In this document: positions 44,621 through 51,858 of the stretch, one piece after another
Layout of the letters: each line of letters begins with the position of its first letter
Position numbering within the stretch: position 1 is the first letter of the stretch
From: Erysipelotrichaceae bacterium
GTDB taxonomy: Bacteria > Bacillota_I > Bacilli_A > Erysipelotrichales > Erysipelotrichaceae
Reading direction: 5' to 3'
Assembly (NCBI GenBank): GCA_017419165.1
Contig: JAFOLW010000002.1
Location: 1-51,858, forward strand
Length of the DNA stretch: 51,858 nt
Position numbers and translations under genes: made by a program
The notes under the pieces: generated by a model
Databases searched by the model: none
What the model was told of the DNA's origin: nothing
The model's input: only the letters and a program-made list of their open reading frames with translations

Positions 44621-44633
44621 TCTTCCTTTTTTT
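44609..44633 (+). terminator. terminator of the polyphosphate operon
   Basis: Stem GGAAG/CTTCC with an 8-nt loop containing the TAG stop codon (44618-44620), then a T-run. Confidence 0.7.
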
Positions 44634-44647
44634 CTTTGTTGTTGTTG

Positions 44648-44653
44648 TATAAT
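44648..44653 (+). promoter_or_regulatory. -10 box of the second YdjG-like operon
   Basis: TATAAT ends 11 nt before the ATG at 44665, giving a leader of only about 5 nt. A short GATAGG lies too near the start to be a normal ribosome site. Confidence 0.55.
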
Positions 44654-44664
44654 GAAAGATAGGT

Positions 44665-45714
44665 ATGATAGTAAGTCAATTAAAAGATTTTAAATGCCCC
44701 AACTGCGGCGGCCGTTTAGAGTTCGATCCCAAGACACAGAAAATGAAATGTCCGTATTGCGACGGTACTTTCGATCCCGAGATCTTTGAGGAAGGAGAGG
44801 ATTATACCGTAACTTCGGATACCTGGGAAGACGATGACGCGATCGTCTATACCTGCCGTTCCTGCGGCGGACAGATCATCGCGGACAAAGACACTGCTGC
44901 CGGCAGCTGCCCGTATTGCGGCAATCCGGTCGTCATGACCGGCAATGTTTCAGGGATCTACCGGCCGAAAAAGGTCATCCCTTTCTTATTGGATAAAAAA
45001 CAAGCCAAGGAGCGCTACCGCCAGTTTCTGAAAGGTAAACCGCTCTTGCCGGATGCGTTCAAAGAAGAGTCGACGATCGATGAGATCAAGGGCATCTATG
45101 TCCCGTTCTGGCTCTTCGGCGGCAAAGCGAATGCGCGGATGTGGTTCGATGCCACCAGGACCAGGCATTGGAACGAGGGCGAGTACATGTGTACGGAGAC
45201 CAGCTACTATAAGCTGTTCCGTTCCGGTTCGGTCCGTTTTGCGGATGTACCGGTGGATGCTTCGGGAAAGATCGATGATCTTCTGACTGAATCGATCGAG
45301 CCGTTCGATGTTTCCGAAGCCAGGGAGTTCTCGGACAATTATCTGGCCGGTTACTATGCGGATAAATACGATATCTCGGCGGAAGATTCCGTCGCCAAGG
45401 CCAATTCAAGGATCGCCAATTCGACATCTTCTCTATTCTCGTCGACGACAGGCATGTATGAGACTTGCGTTCCTTCTTCCTCTTCGATCACGATCAACGA
45501 AGGAAGACAGGACTATGTCATGTATCCGGTCTGGCTGCTCAACGTGAAGTATGCCGGAAAGATCTACAGTTTTGCGATGAACGGTCAGACGGGCAAATTC
45601 GTCGGTGAACTGCCGACGGACAAGGGCAAGCTCATCAAGATCGTCTTAAGCGTGTTCTTCGGCGTCAGCGCAGCCATGAGCATCCTGCAGTATGTGCTGT
45701 ATATGGTGGGGTGA
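44665..45714 (+). CDS. ydjG: YdjG-like double zinc-ribbon membrane protein (second cluster)
   Basis: 349 residues. Two zinc ribbons (Cys11/14/29/32 and Cys64/67/82/85), the shared domain (RPKKVIPFLLDKKQAK, YVPFWLFGG, YPVWLLNVKY, SFAMNGQTGKF) and a single C-terminal membrane helix at about 325-348. Gene order with YdjH- and YdjI-like genes equals the B. subtilis ydjG-ydjH-ydjI operon, whose products form a membrane complex that recruits PspA. No pspA gene is next to it here. Confidence 0.87.
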   Translation: MIVSQLKDFKCPNCGGRLEFDPKTQKMKCPYCDGTFDPEIFEEGEDYTVTSDTWEDDDAIVYTCRSCGGQIIADKDTAAGSCPYCGNPVVMTGNVSGIYRPKKVIPFLLDKKQAKERYRQFLKGKPLLPDAFKEESTIDEIKGIYVPFWLFGGKANARMWFDATRTRHWNEGEYMCTETSYYKLFRSGSVRFADVPVDASGKIDDLLTESIEPFDVSEAREFSDNYLAGYYADKYDISAEDSVAKANSRIANSTSSLFSSTTGMYETCVPSSSSITINEGRQDYVMYPVWLLNVKYAGKIYSFAMNGQTGKFVGELPTDKGKLIKIVLSVFFGVSAAMSILQYVLYMVG

Positions 45715-45718
45715 TGAT

Positions 45719-46972
45719 ATGAAGAAAGCAATGAAACTTCTCCTCATCGGCCTGCTCACCTTGTTGTGCACGAACATGGTCTTTGCCCAGGACCAGCATG
45801 TCGTCTTTGAGGATTACAGTGACTTCATGAGCGAAGAGGATTACCGGAAGCTCAACGAAGATCTTGCGCAGATCAAAGAGAATTACGATATCGATATCTA
45901 TTTCGTCTACGATACTACGATCAAAGACAGCGAAGAAGGAGTCGAACAATTCGCCAAAGACTTCCTGTCGAAAAACGCTTCCGCTGCCAGCAATGTCGTC
46001 ATTGCCATGTCGGAGTCCTTCTATTACATCCAGGCGAGCGGTGCTGCGGCAAGCGAAGTCATCAAGAACGATGAGGTCATCTTCGACCGTTTCTACTCAA
46101 GAGCTTCCAAACTGTCGGACAGCGATCCTTCGGCGTTTGCGGAAGGGATAAGATCGGCTTACCAGTATGTCGTGAAGCTCATCAACGACAAGACTTACGA
46201 ATCGGACGCACCGGTCTCACAGCAGCGGGCTCTGGTCAACGATTATTCGGATCTTCTGAGCGATGCGGAAGAAGAAAAGATCAATGCGAAGCTGCAGAAG
46301 ATCAGGGACAAATACGGCTTTGATGCCGTGGTCGTCACGACGGATTCGTTCAACGGGATGTCGGCGAGAGATTATGCGGACGACTTCTATGATTATTCGC
46401 AGTATTCGGATGACGGTATCGTGTTCGTTCTGAATATGAGTGAGCGGACCTGGTATGTCTCAACGAAGGGCAGAGGTTATGATTTCTTTACGGATTACGG
46501 CATCGATATGATCTTCGAGGAGATGGCGGATGAACTGAGCGACGGGCGTTATTATAAGGCCTTCGTGATCTACGCCGATCAGGTCGAAGAATATATCGTG
46601 AACGGTATCAACGGAGATATCGCCGATATTGATAACGAAGTGAAGAAAAAACCGAAATTCGGTCCGTTCAACGTCATGATCTCAACGATCGTCGGTGCGA
46701 TCTCATCCTTGATCACATCGCTGACGATGCGTTCCAAGATGAAAAATACCGCGCATCAGCACGGCGCGAGAAACTATGTCGTACGGGATTCCTTTCATAT
46801 CACCGGCGCTTCGGATATGCTGGTCAACCGGCATGTATCCAGGGTCCACCGTCCGAGAAGAGACGACACGCCTCGTTCTTCCGGTCCGACGCATATGGGC
46901 GGAGGCGGCGGATCCAGTATCCATACTTCTTCAAGTGGTTCTTCCCATGGCGGACATGGCGGACACTTTTAG
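45719..46972 (+). CDS. ydjH: YdjH-like protein with tandem TPM domains
   Basis: 417 residues. Signal peptide (about 1-23, ending VFAQ), then two TPM-like domains: residues about 25-160 (FEDYSDFMSEEDYRKL) and about 170-310 (VNDYSDLLSDAEEEKI), a membrane helix near 320-340, and a cytoplasmic tail rich in His, Gly and Ser ending GGHGGHF. The first-cluster homologue has only one TPM domain. Start at 45719 follows GGTGGGGTG. It lies 4 nt after the YdjG-like gene. Confidence 0.86.
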   Translation: MKKAMKLLLIGLLTLLCTNMVFAQDQHVVFEDYSDFMSEEDYRKLNEDLAQIKENYDIDIYFVYDTTIKDSEEGVEQFAKDFLSKNASAASNVVIAMSESFYYIQASGAAASEVIKNDEVIFDRFYSRASKLSDSDPSAFAEGIRSAYQYVVKLINDKTYESDAPVSQQRALVNDYSDLLSDAEEEKINAKLQKIRDKYGFDAVVVTTDSFNGMSARDYADDFYDYSQYSDDGIVFVLNMSERTWYVSTKGRGYDFFTDYGIDMIFEEMADELSDGRYYKAFVIYADQVEEYIVNGINGDIADIDNEVKKKPKFGPFNVMISTIVGAISSLITSLTMRSKMKNTAHQHGARNYVVRDSFHITGASDMLVNRHVSRVHRPRRDDTPRSSGPTHMGGGGGSSIHTSSSGSSHGGHGGHF

Positions 46973-47005
46973 AAAATAAACGATTAAATCAAAGGAGGAG
47001 AAAAA

Positions 47006-48079
47006 ATGGGTTTAATTAAAGCTTTAGCAGGTTCTGTCATCGGTACCGCCTTAGACACATGGAAGGACTATTTCGTCTGCGATTCCCTCGATAACGATAC
47101 GCTGATGGTCAAAGGCACGAAGAGAGGCTTCGGCGGATCGGGTGAAGTGATCACCAACGGTTCGGGCATCGTCCTCAACGAAGGTCAGTGTGCTTTGGTC
47201 GTCGAAGAAGGAAACATCCTTGAAGTCGCAGCGGAACCGGGCAACTACACGTTCGATTCTTCACTTTCTCCGAGTATTTTCGACGGAGGACTGGAAGGGC
47301 TGAAGAACTCTTTCAAAGAGGCTGTCGAAAGATTCACGTACGGCGGTGAAGTCAACAAGTCACAGCGTGTTTACTATGTCAATACCAAAGAGATCATGGA
47401 CAACCGTTTCGGTACGGCAACGCCGATCCCGTTCAGAGTCATTTTCGATAAGGCGACCGGTTCGGAAGTCGAGATCTCCGTCAGATGCAATGGCGAATTC
47501 ACGTTCAAGATCGTCGATCCGGTCACGTTCTATCAGAAAGTTGCCGGCAACAAGGCATACAGATATGAGAAGGACGAGATCCTTCCGATCATGAAATCCG
47601 AGATGCTCGATGCATTGAATCCGGCATTCGGCAAACTGTCCGATCTCGGCATCCGTTATTCCGAACTTCCGGCACACACTTCCGAGCTCAAGGATGCGCT
47701 CAGAGAAGCTCTCAAAGTCCGCTGGGAAGAAAACAGAGGTATCGCTTTCGATTCTCTGACGATCAATTCCGTCACGATCCCGGAGGCCGATGCCGAAAGG
47801 ATCAAGAACTTCCAGTTCTCGGCAGTCAACAAAGACAAGGATACGGCAAACGCAACGATCATTTCGGCAACTGCCGATGCGATCAGAGATGCGGCCAACA
47901 ATGCCAACGGTGCTGCGACCGGATTCATGAATGTCAACATGGCATCGAACCTCGGTTCACAGTTCCTGCAGCAGAATGACGGCCCGAAACCAAGCGGCGG
48001 CGGATACTGTCCGTTCTGCGGTCAGCCGCTTCCGGCCGGCGCAAAGTTCTGTCCGAACTGCGGCAAAGCTCTTCAATGA
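47006..48079 (+). CDS. ydjI: YdjI-like SPFH-domain protein with C-terminal zinc ribbon
   Basis: 357 residues. An N-terminal segment (MGLIKALAGSVIGTALDTW) is followed by an SPFH/virion-core-like domain (about 45-290; EGQCALVVEEGNI, PFRVIFDKATG, AERIKNFQFSAV) and a zinc ribbon at the end (CPFCG and CPNCG, about 332-354). No clear membrane helix, so it is probably peripheral. In B. subtilis YdjI links PspA to the membrane. AAAGGAGGAG lies about 8 nt upstream; a strong terminator follows. Confidence 0.9.
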   Translation: MGLIKALAGSVIGTALDTWKDYFVCDSLDNDTLMVKGTKRGFGGSGEVITNGSGIVLNEGQCALVVEEGNILEVAAEPGNYTFDSSLSPSIFDGGLEGLKNSFKEAVERFTYGGEVNKSQRVYYVNTKEIMDNRFGTATPIPFRVIFDKATGSEVEISVRCNGEFTFKIVDPVTFYQKVAGNKAYRYEKDEILPIMKSEMLDALNPAFGKLSDLGIRYSELPAHTSELKDALREALKVRWEENRGIAFDSLTINSVTIPEADAERIKNFQFSAVNKDKDTANATIISATADAIRDAANNANGAATGFMNVNMASNLGSQFLQQNDGPKPSGGGYCPFCGQPLPAGAKFCPNCGKALQ

Positions 48080-48085
48080 TCGATG

Positions 48086-48110
48086 ACCCGCCTCACAGGC
48101 GGGTTTTTTA
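48086..48110 (+). terminator. terminator of the ydjGHI-like operon
   Basis: Stem ACCCGCC/GGCGGGT with a 5-nt loop, then TTTTT. Confidence 0.9.
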
Positions 48111-48130
48111 TATCTTAATCAGTAAGAATC

Positions 48131-48139
48131 TGTTATTAT
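48131..48139 (+). promoter_or_regulatory. extended -10 promoter of the second Na/Pi cotransporter gene
   Basis: TGTTATTAT ends 9 nt before the ATG at 48149, so the leader would be very short (0-3 nt). No ribosome site and no 11-bp Pho repeats are seen here. Confidence 0.5.
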
Positions 48140-48148
48140 ATATATGCG

Positions 48149-49768
48149 ATGAGATTTACTGATGTATTATCGGTACTGAGCGGCCTGGCGATCTTCTTGT
48201 ACGGTATGGAGGTCATGGGCAGCGGCTTCAAGCATATGGCCGGCGGGAAACTGCAGGATGTTTTGGAGAAGCTGACGAAAAAACCATTCGTTGCCATGAT
48301 GGCCGGTATGCTGGTCACAGCACTGGTGCAGTCTTCCGGTGCTACCACGAGCATGCTGGTAAGTTTTGTCAATGCAGGGATCATGAAGGTCACCCAGACG
48401 GTCTATGTCATCCTGGGTTCCAATGTCGGTACGACGATCACCGGTCACTTGATGGCTATGGATGTCGGGCTGGTCTCTCCGTTCCTGGCGTTCGTCGGCG
48501 TCTGTCTGATCATGTTCGTCAAGAACGACAAGCTCAATGCGATCGGCGAGATCATGATGGGCTTAGGTTTCGTCTTCATCGGAATGGACACGATGTCGGG
48601 CGGTCTGGCGCCGCTCGGACAGTCGGCGTTCTTCCTCAATATCCTGACGAGCTTGCAGAATCCGATCTTCGGTATCCTGGTCGGTTTCGTGCTGACGACG
48701 ATCGTACAGTCTTCTTCCGCCTCCCTAGGTATCATCCAGTCACTGGCGAAGAGCGGACTGGTCCAGATCAAGGATGTCATGTTCTTCAACCTGGGTCAGA
48801 ACATCGGTTCCTGTACGACGGCCATGCTGGCATCCTTGAGCTTCAACCGCGATGCCAAGCGCGTCTCGATCATCAACTTTACATTCAACCTTGTCAACGC
48901 ATTGTTGTTCACGGTACTTTATATGATCTTCCCGTTCGACAGACTGTATCAGACACTGGCTCCGGGAAGAGTCGTGGAACAGATCGCCCTGATGCACACG
49001 TTCACCAATGTCGTGACTTCATTAGTCTGCTTCCCGTTCGCGAATTCTCTGGCGAAGATCGCTTATCTGCTGATCCCGGATCAGGGCACGAAGAAGACAC
49101 TGCAGCCGGAGGTCGAGCCGACATCGAAGACCGAAAACAACTCCGCATTCAATATCTTCTCGATCAATATCGAGATGGTCAACATGTTCAATCTGGTCTC
49201 CGAAAGCATCCGCAAGGGTCTCACGGCACTTCTGGAACACTATTCGGAGCTTGACATGATCGACCGCAATGAGAAGGAAGTCAATCTGATCCACAAAGGT
49301 ATCAGCCGCAACCTGATGCTTCTGATGGCCAGTAATCCCAATATGGAAGAGTCCAAACAGGCGGTCTCCCTGTTCTCCATGAATGTCGATCTGGAAAGAA
49401 TGAGTGATCATGCGGTGAATATCGCCGAAGCAGGTGAGGATCTGACCAGGAACGATCTGTCGCTTTCACTGGTCGCATATGATGAACTGAAACATTTGTC
49501 GGATATCCTTCTGGAATCGCTTGATATGATCGGATCGATCATCATCGATGAGGACTATTCGTTATTTGAAAAGATAAAGGAAAACGAAGATCTTATCGAT
49601 CAGCTTTGTTTCTCCTACCGCGGCATCGAAGTTGATCGGATGCGCAACAATTCGGATGAAGCAGAATCTGGCGTTGTGTATTCTGAATTATTGATCGATA
49701 TCGAAAGGATCGGCGATCACATCATGAATGTTGCCGAGAACCTTTGCTCTAGCGACGAAGGCCAGTAG
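48149..49768 (+). CDS. Na/Pi cotransporter family protein with PhoU-like tail (2)
   Basis: 539 residues. Two Na/Pi repeats with QSSGATTSMLV and QSSSASLGIIQ, about eight membrane helices, then a PhoU-like helical domain from about 340 (LERMSDHAVNIAE and IERIGDHIMNVAE). A paralogue of the gene at 34054. It lacks Pho repeats, so it may be the constitutive phosphate importer. A terminator containing the stop codon follows. Confidence 0.9.
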   Translation: MRFTDVLSVLSGLAIFLYGMEVMGSGFKHMAGGKLQDVLEKLTKKPFVAMMAGMLVTALVQSSGATTSMLVSFVNAGIMKVTQTVYVILGSNVGTTITGHLMAMDVGLVSPFLAFVGVCLIMFVKNDKLNAIGEIMMGLGFVFIGMDTMSGGLAPLGQSAFFLNILTSLQNPIFGILVGFVLTTIVQSSSASLGIIQSLAKSGLVQIKDVMFFNLGQNIGSCTTAMLASLSFNRDAKRVSIINFTFNLVNALLFTVLYMIFPFDRLYQTLAPGRVVEQIALMHTFTNVVTSLVCFPFANSLAKIAYLLIPDQGTKKTLQPEVEPTSKTENNSAFNIFSINIEMVNMFNLVSESIRKGLTALLEHYSELDMIDRNEKEVNLIHKGISRNLMLLMASNPNMEESKQAVSLFSMNVDLERMSDHAVNIAEAGEDLTRNDLSLSLVAYDELKHLSDILLESLDMIGSIIIDEDYSLFEKIKENEDLIDQLCFSYRGIEVDRMRNNSDEAESGVVYSELLIDIERIGDHIMNVAENLCSSDEGQ

Positions 49769-49779
49769 CGGCCTTTTTT
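49758..49779 (+). terminator. terminator of the second Na/Pi cotransporter gene
   Basis: Stem AAGGCC/GGCCTT with a 6-nt loop, then a T-run. The stop codon TAG (49766-49768) lies in the loop. Confidence 0.8.
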
Positions 49780-49822
49780 CGTACATACTTGTTCGGGAAT
49801 CCCCTGGGAAAGCGAGGTAACA

Positions 49823-50248
49823 ATGCGGTACAATGGCGGATATCTTATCGGGCAGATCAACAAACTGACTAACAGGCGCGTCAACGAATTGTTAAAGGAG
49901 GAAAAAGTAAGTCAATTCAACGGTGCACAGGGCACGATCATTTACGTTTTGATGTGTGAAGGACCTATGCCGATCAAAGACATTGGGAAGGCCACCGGCC
50001 TGGCAAAGACATCACTGACTTCCATGCTGGACAGAATGGAAAAGCAGGGTCTGATCGAGAAAAGAGAAAACGAAAACGACAAGCGAAGTACGGTCATCGC
50101 TTTAAACGAGCAAGCGAAATGCTATAAAGAAGTGATCGAAAAAGTTTCAAAGGAAGTAAGAAAAGAATACTACAAAGGTTTAAGGGCGAAAGAAATAGAG
50201 CGTTTTGAAGCGACGCTTCAGAAGGTCCTTGATAATCTTAACAAATAA
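49823..50248 (+). CDS. MarR-family transcriptional regulator
   Basis: 141 residues. Winged-helix fold: GPMPIKDIGKATGLAKTSLTSML (recognition helix region), MEKQGLIEKRENENDKRSTVIAL (wing with the Asp-Lys-Arg motif), then dimerising helices. GCGAGGT serves as ribosome site. No transporter or enzyme gene is directly coupled, so its target is unknown; the imperfect palindrome GGGAATCCC upstream could be an operator (low confidence). Confidence 0.92.
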   Translation: MRYNGGYLIGQINKLTNRRVNELLKEEKVSQFNGAQGTIIYVLMCEGPMPIKDIGKATGLAKTSLTSMLDRMEKQGLIEKRENENDKRSTVIALNEQAKCYKEVIEKVSKEVRKEYYKGLRAKEIERFEATLQKVLDNLNK

Positions 50249-50383
50249 ACCATTTTTGTATTTGTACTGAACTATCATCAGAAAAACTCCACGGCTTCTT
50301 ATGGCTGGTTTTTGTCGTACCTGAAGGAAGAGATCCCGGTCTTTTCTTCATGCTATGATAGATAAAGATACGGAGGAAAGACC

Positions 50384-50896
50384 ATGAGGATAAGAAGATC
50401 GGAAATCGCGGATCTGGGCAGGATCATGGAGATCTATGATCATGCCAGGACTTTTATGGCCGAGCACGGCAATCCGAAACAATGGGGATCCACGCACTGG
50501 CCGCCGGAGGAACTGATCAGAGACGACATCCGGAACGGAAACTCCTACGTCTGTCTGAATGATGATCTTGCGGTCATCGGAACGTTCTATTTCGTCTTCG
50601 GCGAACGGATCGAACCGACGTATGTGAACATCACGGAAGGGAACTGGATCGATGAGAGCCCCTACGGTGTCGTCCATCGTATCGCGTCCGATCATTCCGA
50701 AAAAGGGATCGGAACTTTCTGCCTGAACTGGGCTTACGATCGCTGCAGGCATCTGCGCATCGATACGCACGGCGATAACACTGTCATGCAGGATCTGCTG
50801 AAAAAACTCGGTTTCGTCCACTGCGGAACGATCTATGTGGAAGAAGACGATGATCCGCGCCTGGCTTTTGAAAAGACGGAAGCGGAAAACGGTTAA
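50384..50896 (+). CDS. GNAT-family N-acetyltransferase
   Basis: 170 residues. GNAT fold: RRSEIADLGRIMEIYDHA at the start, a Trp-rich NPKQWGSTHWPPEE segment typical of one clade, the acetyl-CoA region RIASDHSEKGIGTF, and LRIDTHGDNTVMQDLLKKLGF. The acceptor is unknown. CGGAGGA lies 9 nt upstream. Monocistronic with a strong terminator. Confidence 0.9.
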   Translation: MRIRRSEIADLGRIMEIYDHARTFMAEHGNPKQWGSTHWPPEELIRDDIRNGNSYVCLNDDLAVIGTFYFVFGERIEPTYVNITEGNWIDESPYGVVHRIASDHSEKGIGTFCLNWAYDRCRHLRIDTHGDNTVMQDLLKKLGFVHCGTIYVEEDDDPRLAFEKTEAENG

Positions 50897-50900
50897 AAAA

Positions 50901-50930
50901 AGTACAGCCTTATGAGCTGTACTTTATTTT
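50901..50930 (+). terminator. terminator after the GNAT gene
   Basis: A perfect 8-bp stem AGTACAGC/GCTGTACT, 7-nt loop, then TTATTTT. Confidence 0.85.
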
Positions 50931-51494
50931 ACATATGGGGGGGGACCACGGATTATAACTCGAACCCGAGGCATTTTACAGACTTATTTTCTAGTAAAAT
51001 GACCATTTTTAAGGAAAACAAGGATAATTTACTGCCTTGTTCCTTGAAAACCGAAAAGAGAGTTGGATTGCAAAGAAGTTATCTATGGTCCGAGCGAGTG
51101 AGAACGCCAATGAAATATCAGGACACCACTATATGTGTTTCCAAGCCTTTACACCTGATAAATGTGCGACAGGATTCGAAATTCTTGCGATGACAGATCT
51201 GATAATGGAAGACACTATCGGCGGTACTTCGGCTATGTAAACGAAGCTAGGGTGAGATTCCCGTCAAAGAAAATTGAGTTCAACTATCAACTATAAAAAA
51301 CATTTAAAAGATAAAGTTTATCTCACCATCTCTATTTGTTACTGAACATATAATAGACTTTGATATCATGAATCAATTTGATTATATTCTATAAATCAAA
51401 TCTATTATTCAAAGAATCAATAACCATTGGGATGGTGAGATGCTCATTGATAAAAACCGATGATTCTTTTATCAATGATCATATTAAAAGATCT
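50931..51494. other. AT-rich gene-poor stretch with nested inverted repeats
   Basis: No convincing gene here. Short plus-strand reading frames at 50912-51193 and 51037-51240 have no ribosome site and unlike codon use. The right part holds inverted repeats: TCTCACCATC (51321) with GATGGTGAGA (51431); inside it ATTTGATT (51376) with AATCAAAT (51394); and just outside a 12-bp perfect stem TCATTGATAAAA (51444) with TTTTATCAATGA (51467). It may be a mobile-element relic or an RNA; see findings. Confidence 0.5.
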
Positions 51495-51728
51495 TCATAA
51501 GTTGAGGATTATTCGGATGCAGGCGAGCAGGGCTTCTTTTTTGGCTTCGTCGTTCATTTTTTGAAACTTTCGCAATCCATAGACAAGTTCGGATGAAAGG
51601 ATGGCAGGATCGCTTTTGTGGCCATAAAATGTCTCCTTAATTAATAGAAAAACGTTCTTATATTTTCGGACATCTTCAATATCAGCTGCTGTTTCAGGTA
51701 GAATAGAAGCATAAATTCGGATGACATT
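51495..51728 (-). pseudogene. possible minus-strand gene remnant
   Basis: A minus-strand frame of about 78 codons without stops (RIYASILPETAADIEDVRK, then SELVYGLRKFQKMNDEAKK, ending LACIRIILNL) reads like real protein but has no ATG except near its end. A good ribosome site (AAGGAG, ATG at about 51628) leads instead to a 23-codon frame. This suggests a truncated or frameshifted gene. Family not recognised. Confidence 0.3.
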
Positions 51729-51749
51729 TAATTTATGAAAGGCAGCACT

Positions 51750-51858
51750 ATGGAAAAATATTATACAAAGGCTCTTTTGCTTATATTGGTTTTTCTTTTT
51801 CTCTTAAGCGGCTGTACACCGGAAAAACCGCCGGTCTACTACTATCCGCCGGCCAACC
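51750..51858 (+). CDS. lipoprotein, N-terminal part only
   Basis: The gene runs off the window. The first 22 residues form a lipoprotein signal: MEKYYTK, a hydrophobic core, then lipobox LSGC with Cys22, followed by a Pro/Tyr-rich stretch. GAAAGG lies about 7 nt upstream of the ATG; an in-frame ATG at 51735 is possible. Function cannot be told. Confidence 0.75.
   Translation, partial: MEKYYTKALLLILVFLFLLSGCTPEKPPVYYYPPAN

Noticed and set aside
49790..49822. GGGAATCCC palindrome as a MarR operator
   Set aside because: Too short and GC-centred for a confident MarR site; mentioned only as a weak possibility in the MarR entry.
50938..50975. A tRNA-3'-end-like string (GGACCACGG ... CGAACCCGAGG)
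   Set aside because: Read on the minus strand it does not form a proper T stem or acceptor stem, and no anticodon arm follows; at most a relic.
50912..51240. Two short plus-strand frames (50912-51193 and 51037-51240)
   Set aside because: No ribosome site, overlap with a terminator at the left end, and no recognisable protein pattern.

Overview
The window looks like a chromosomal stretch of an anaerobic, low-to-mid GC Firmicute, most likely a member of the Erysipelotrichia. Supporting signs are Firmicute gene sets (ScpA/ScpB, Tex, CoaX, DegV, a YdjG-YdjH-YdjI cluster), strong AGGAGG ribosome sites, single tRNA genes between operons, a desulfoferrodoxin and a sensory [FeFe]-hydrogenase-like protein. 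The assignment is inferred from gene content, not from a marker gene. No transposase, phage module or CRISPR array was seen.

Layout. 1-1850: tRNA-Gln (cut by the window edge), tRNA-Tyr and an rpiB-SIS isomerase pair, all on the minus strand. 1901-4632: scpA-scpB, a DUF523 gene and an Mrp-type Fe-S carrier ATPase. 4707-8931: tRNA-Trp, a GNAT-glycosyltransferase pair and a two-gene ABC transporter. 9035-17880: a nucleoside and peptide scavenging island (DeoD, PfkB sugar kinase, M19 dipeptidase, uridine-phosphorylase-like enzyme, adenosine deaminase, two nucleoside hydrolases, M18 aminopeptidase, phosphodiesterase-like enzyme). Its last operon runs on into three uncharacterised membrane-protein genes (17892-19720), two of them with zinc ribbons, that appear to be paralogues. 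19746-25952: DegV, Tex and a HydS-like hydrogenase sensor with a PP2C/SpoIIE phosphatase. 26019-31539: tRNA-Thr, maf-coaX, tRNA-Leu, a methyltransferase-like membrane protein, a lipase-like hydrolase and a glycogen synthase with a lysine-rich tail. 31644-35991: a PhoP-PhoR pair followed by a Na/Pi cotransporter. 36049-40028: MATE exporter, tRNA-Val and a first YdjG/YdjH-like pair. 40087-44620: desulfoferrodoxin, CDF transporter and a three-gene VTC-like polyphosphate module. 44665-49768: a full ydjG-ydjH-ydjI-like operon and a second Na/Pi cotransporter. 49823-51858: MarR regulator, GNAT, an AT-rich gene-poor stretch with nested inverted repeats, and the start of a lipoprotein gene.

Two regulatory patterns stand out. 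First, three promoters (phoP, the first Na/Pi cotransporter, the VTC-like polyphosphate polymerase) each carry TT-rich hexamers repeated every 11 bp, and in all three the last hexamer ends exactly 9 nt before a TATNNT -10 box. This predicts a phosphate regulon joining sensing, uptake and polyphosphate synthesis. Second, several genes (scpA, the DUF523 gene, a GNAT, coaX, phoP) have a -10 hexamer only 6-7 nt upstream of the start codon and no usable ribosome site, which predicts leaderless mRNAs beside genes with strong Shine-Dalgarno sites.

Functional reading. The scavenging island converts nucleosides to bases plus ribose or ribose-1-phosphate; the kinase, and more distantly RpiB, could feed ribose into central metabolism. 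The Pho block handles phosphate sensing, import and storage. The two YdjG/H/I-like clusters probably build zinc-ribbon/TPM/SPFH membrane complexes, although no PspA homologue is present here.
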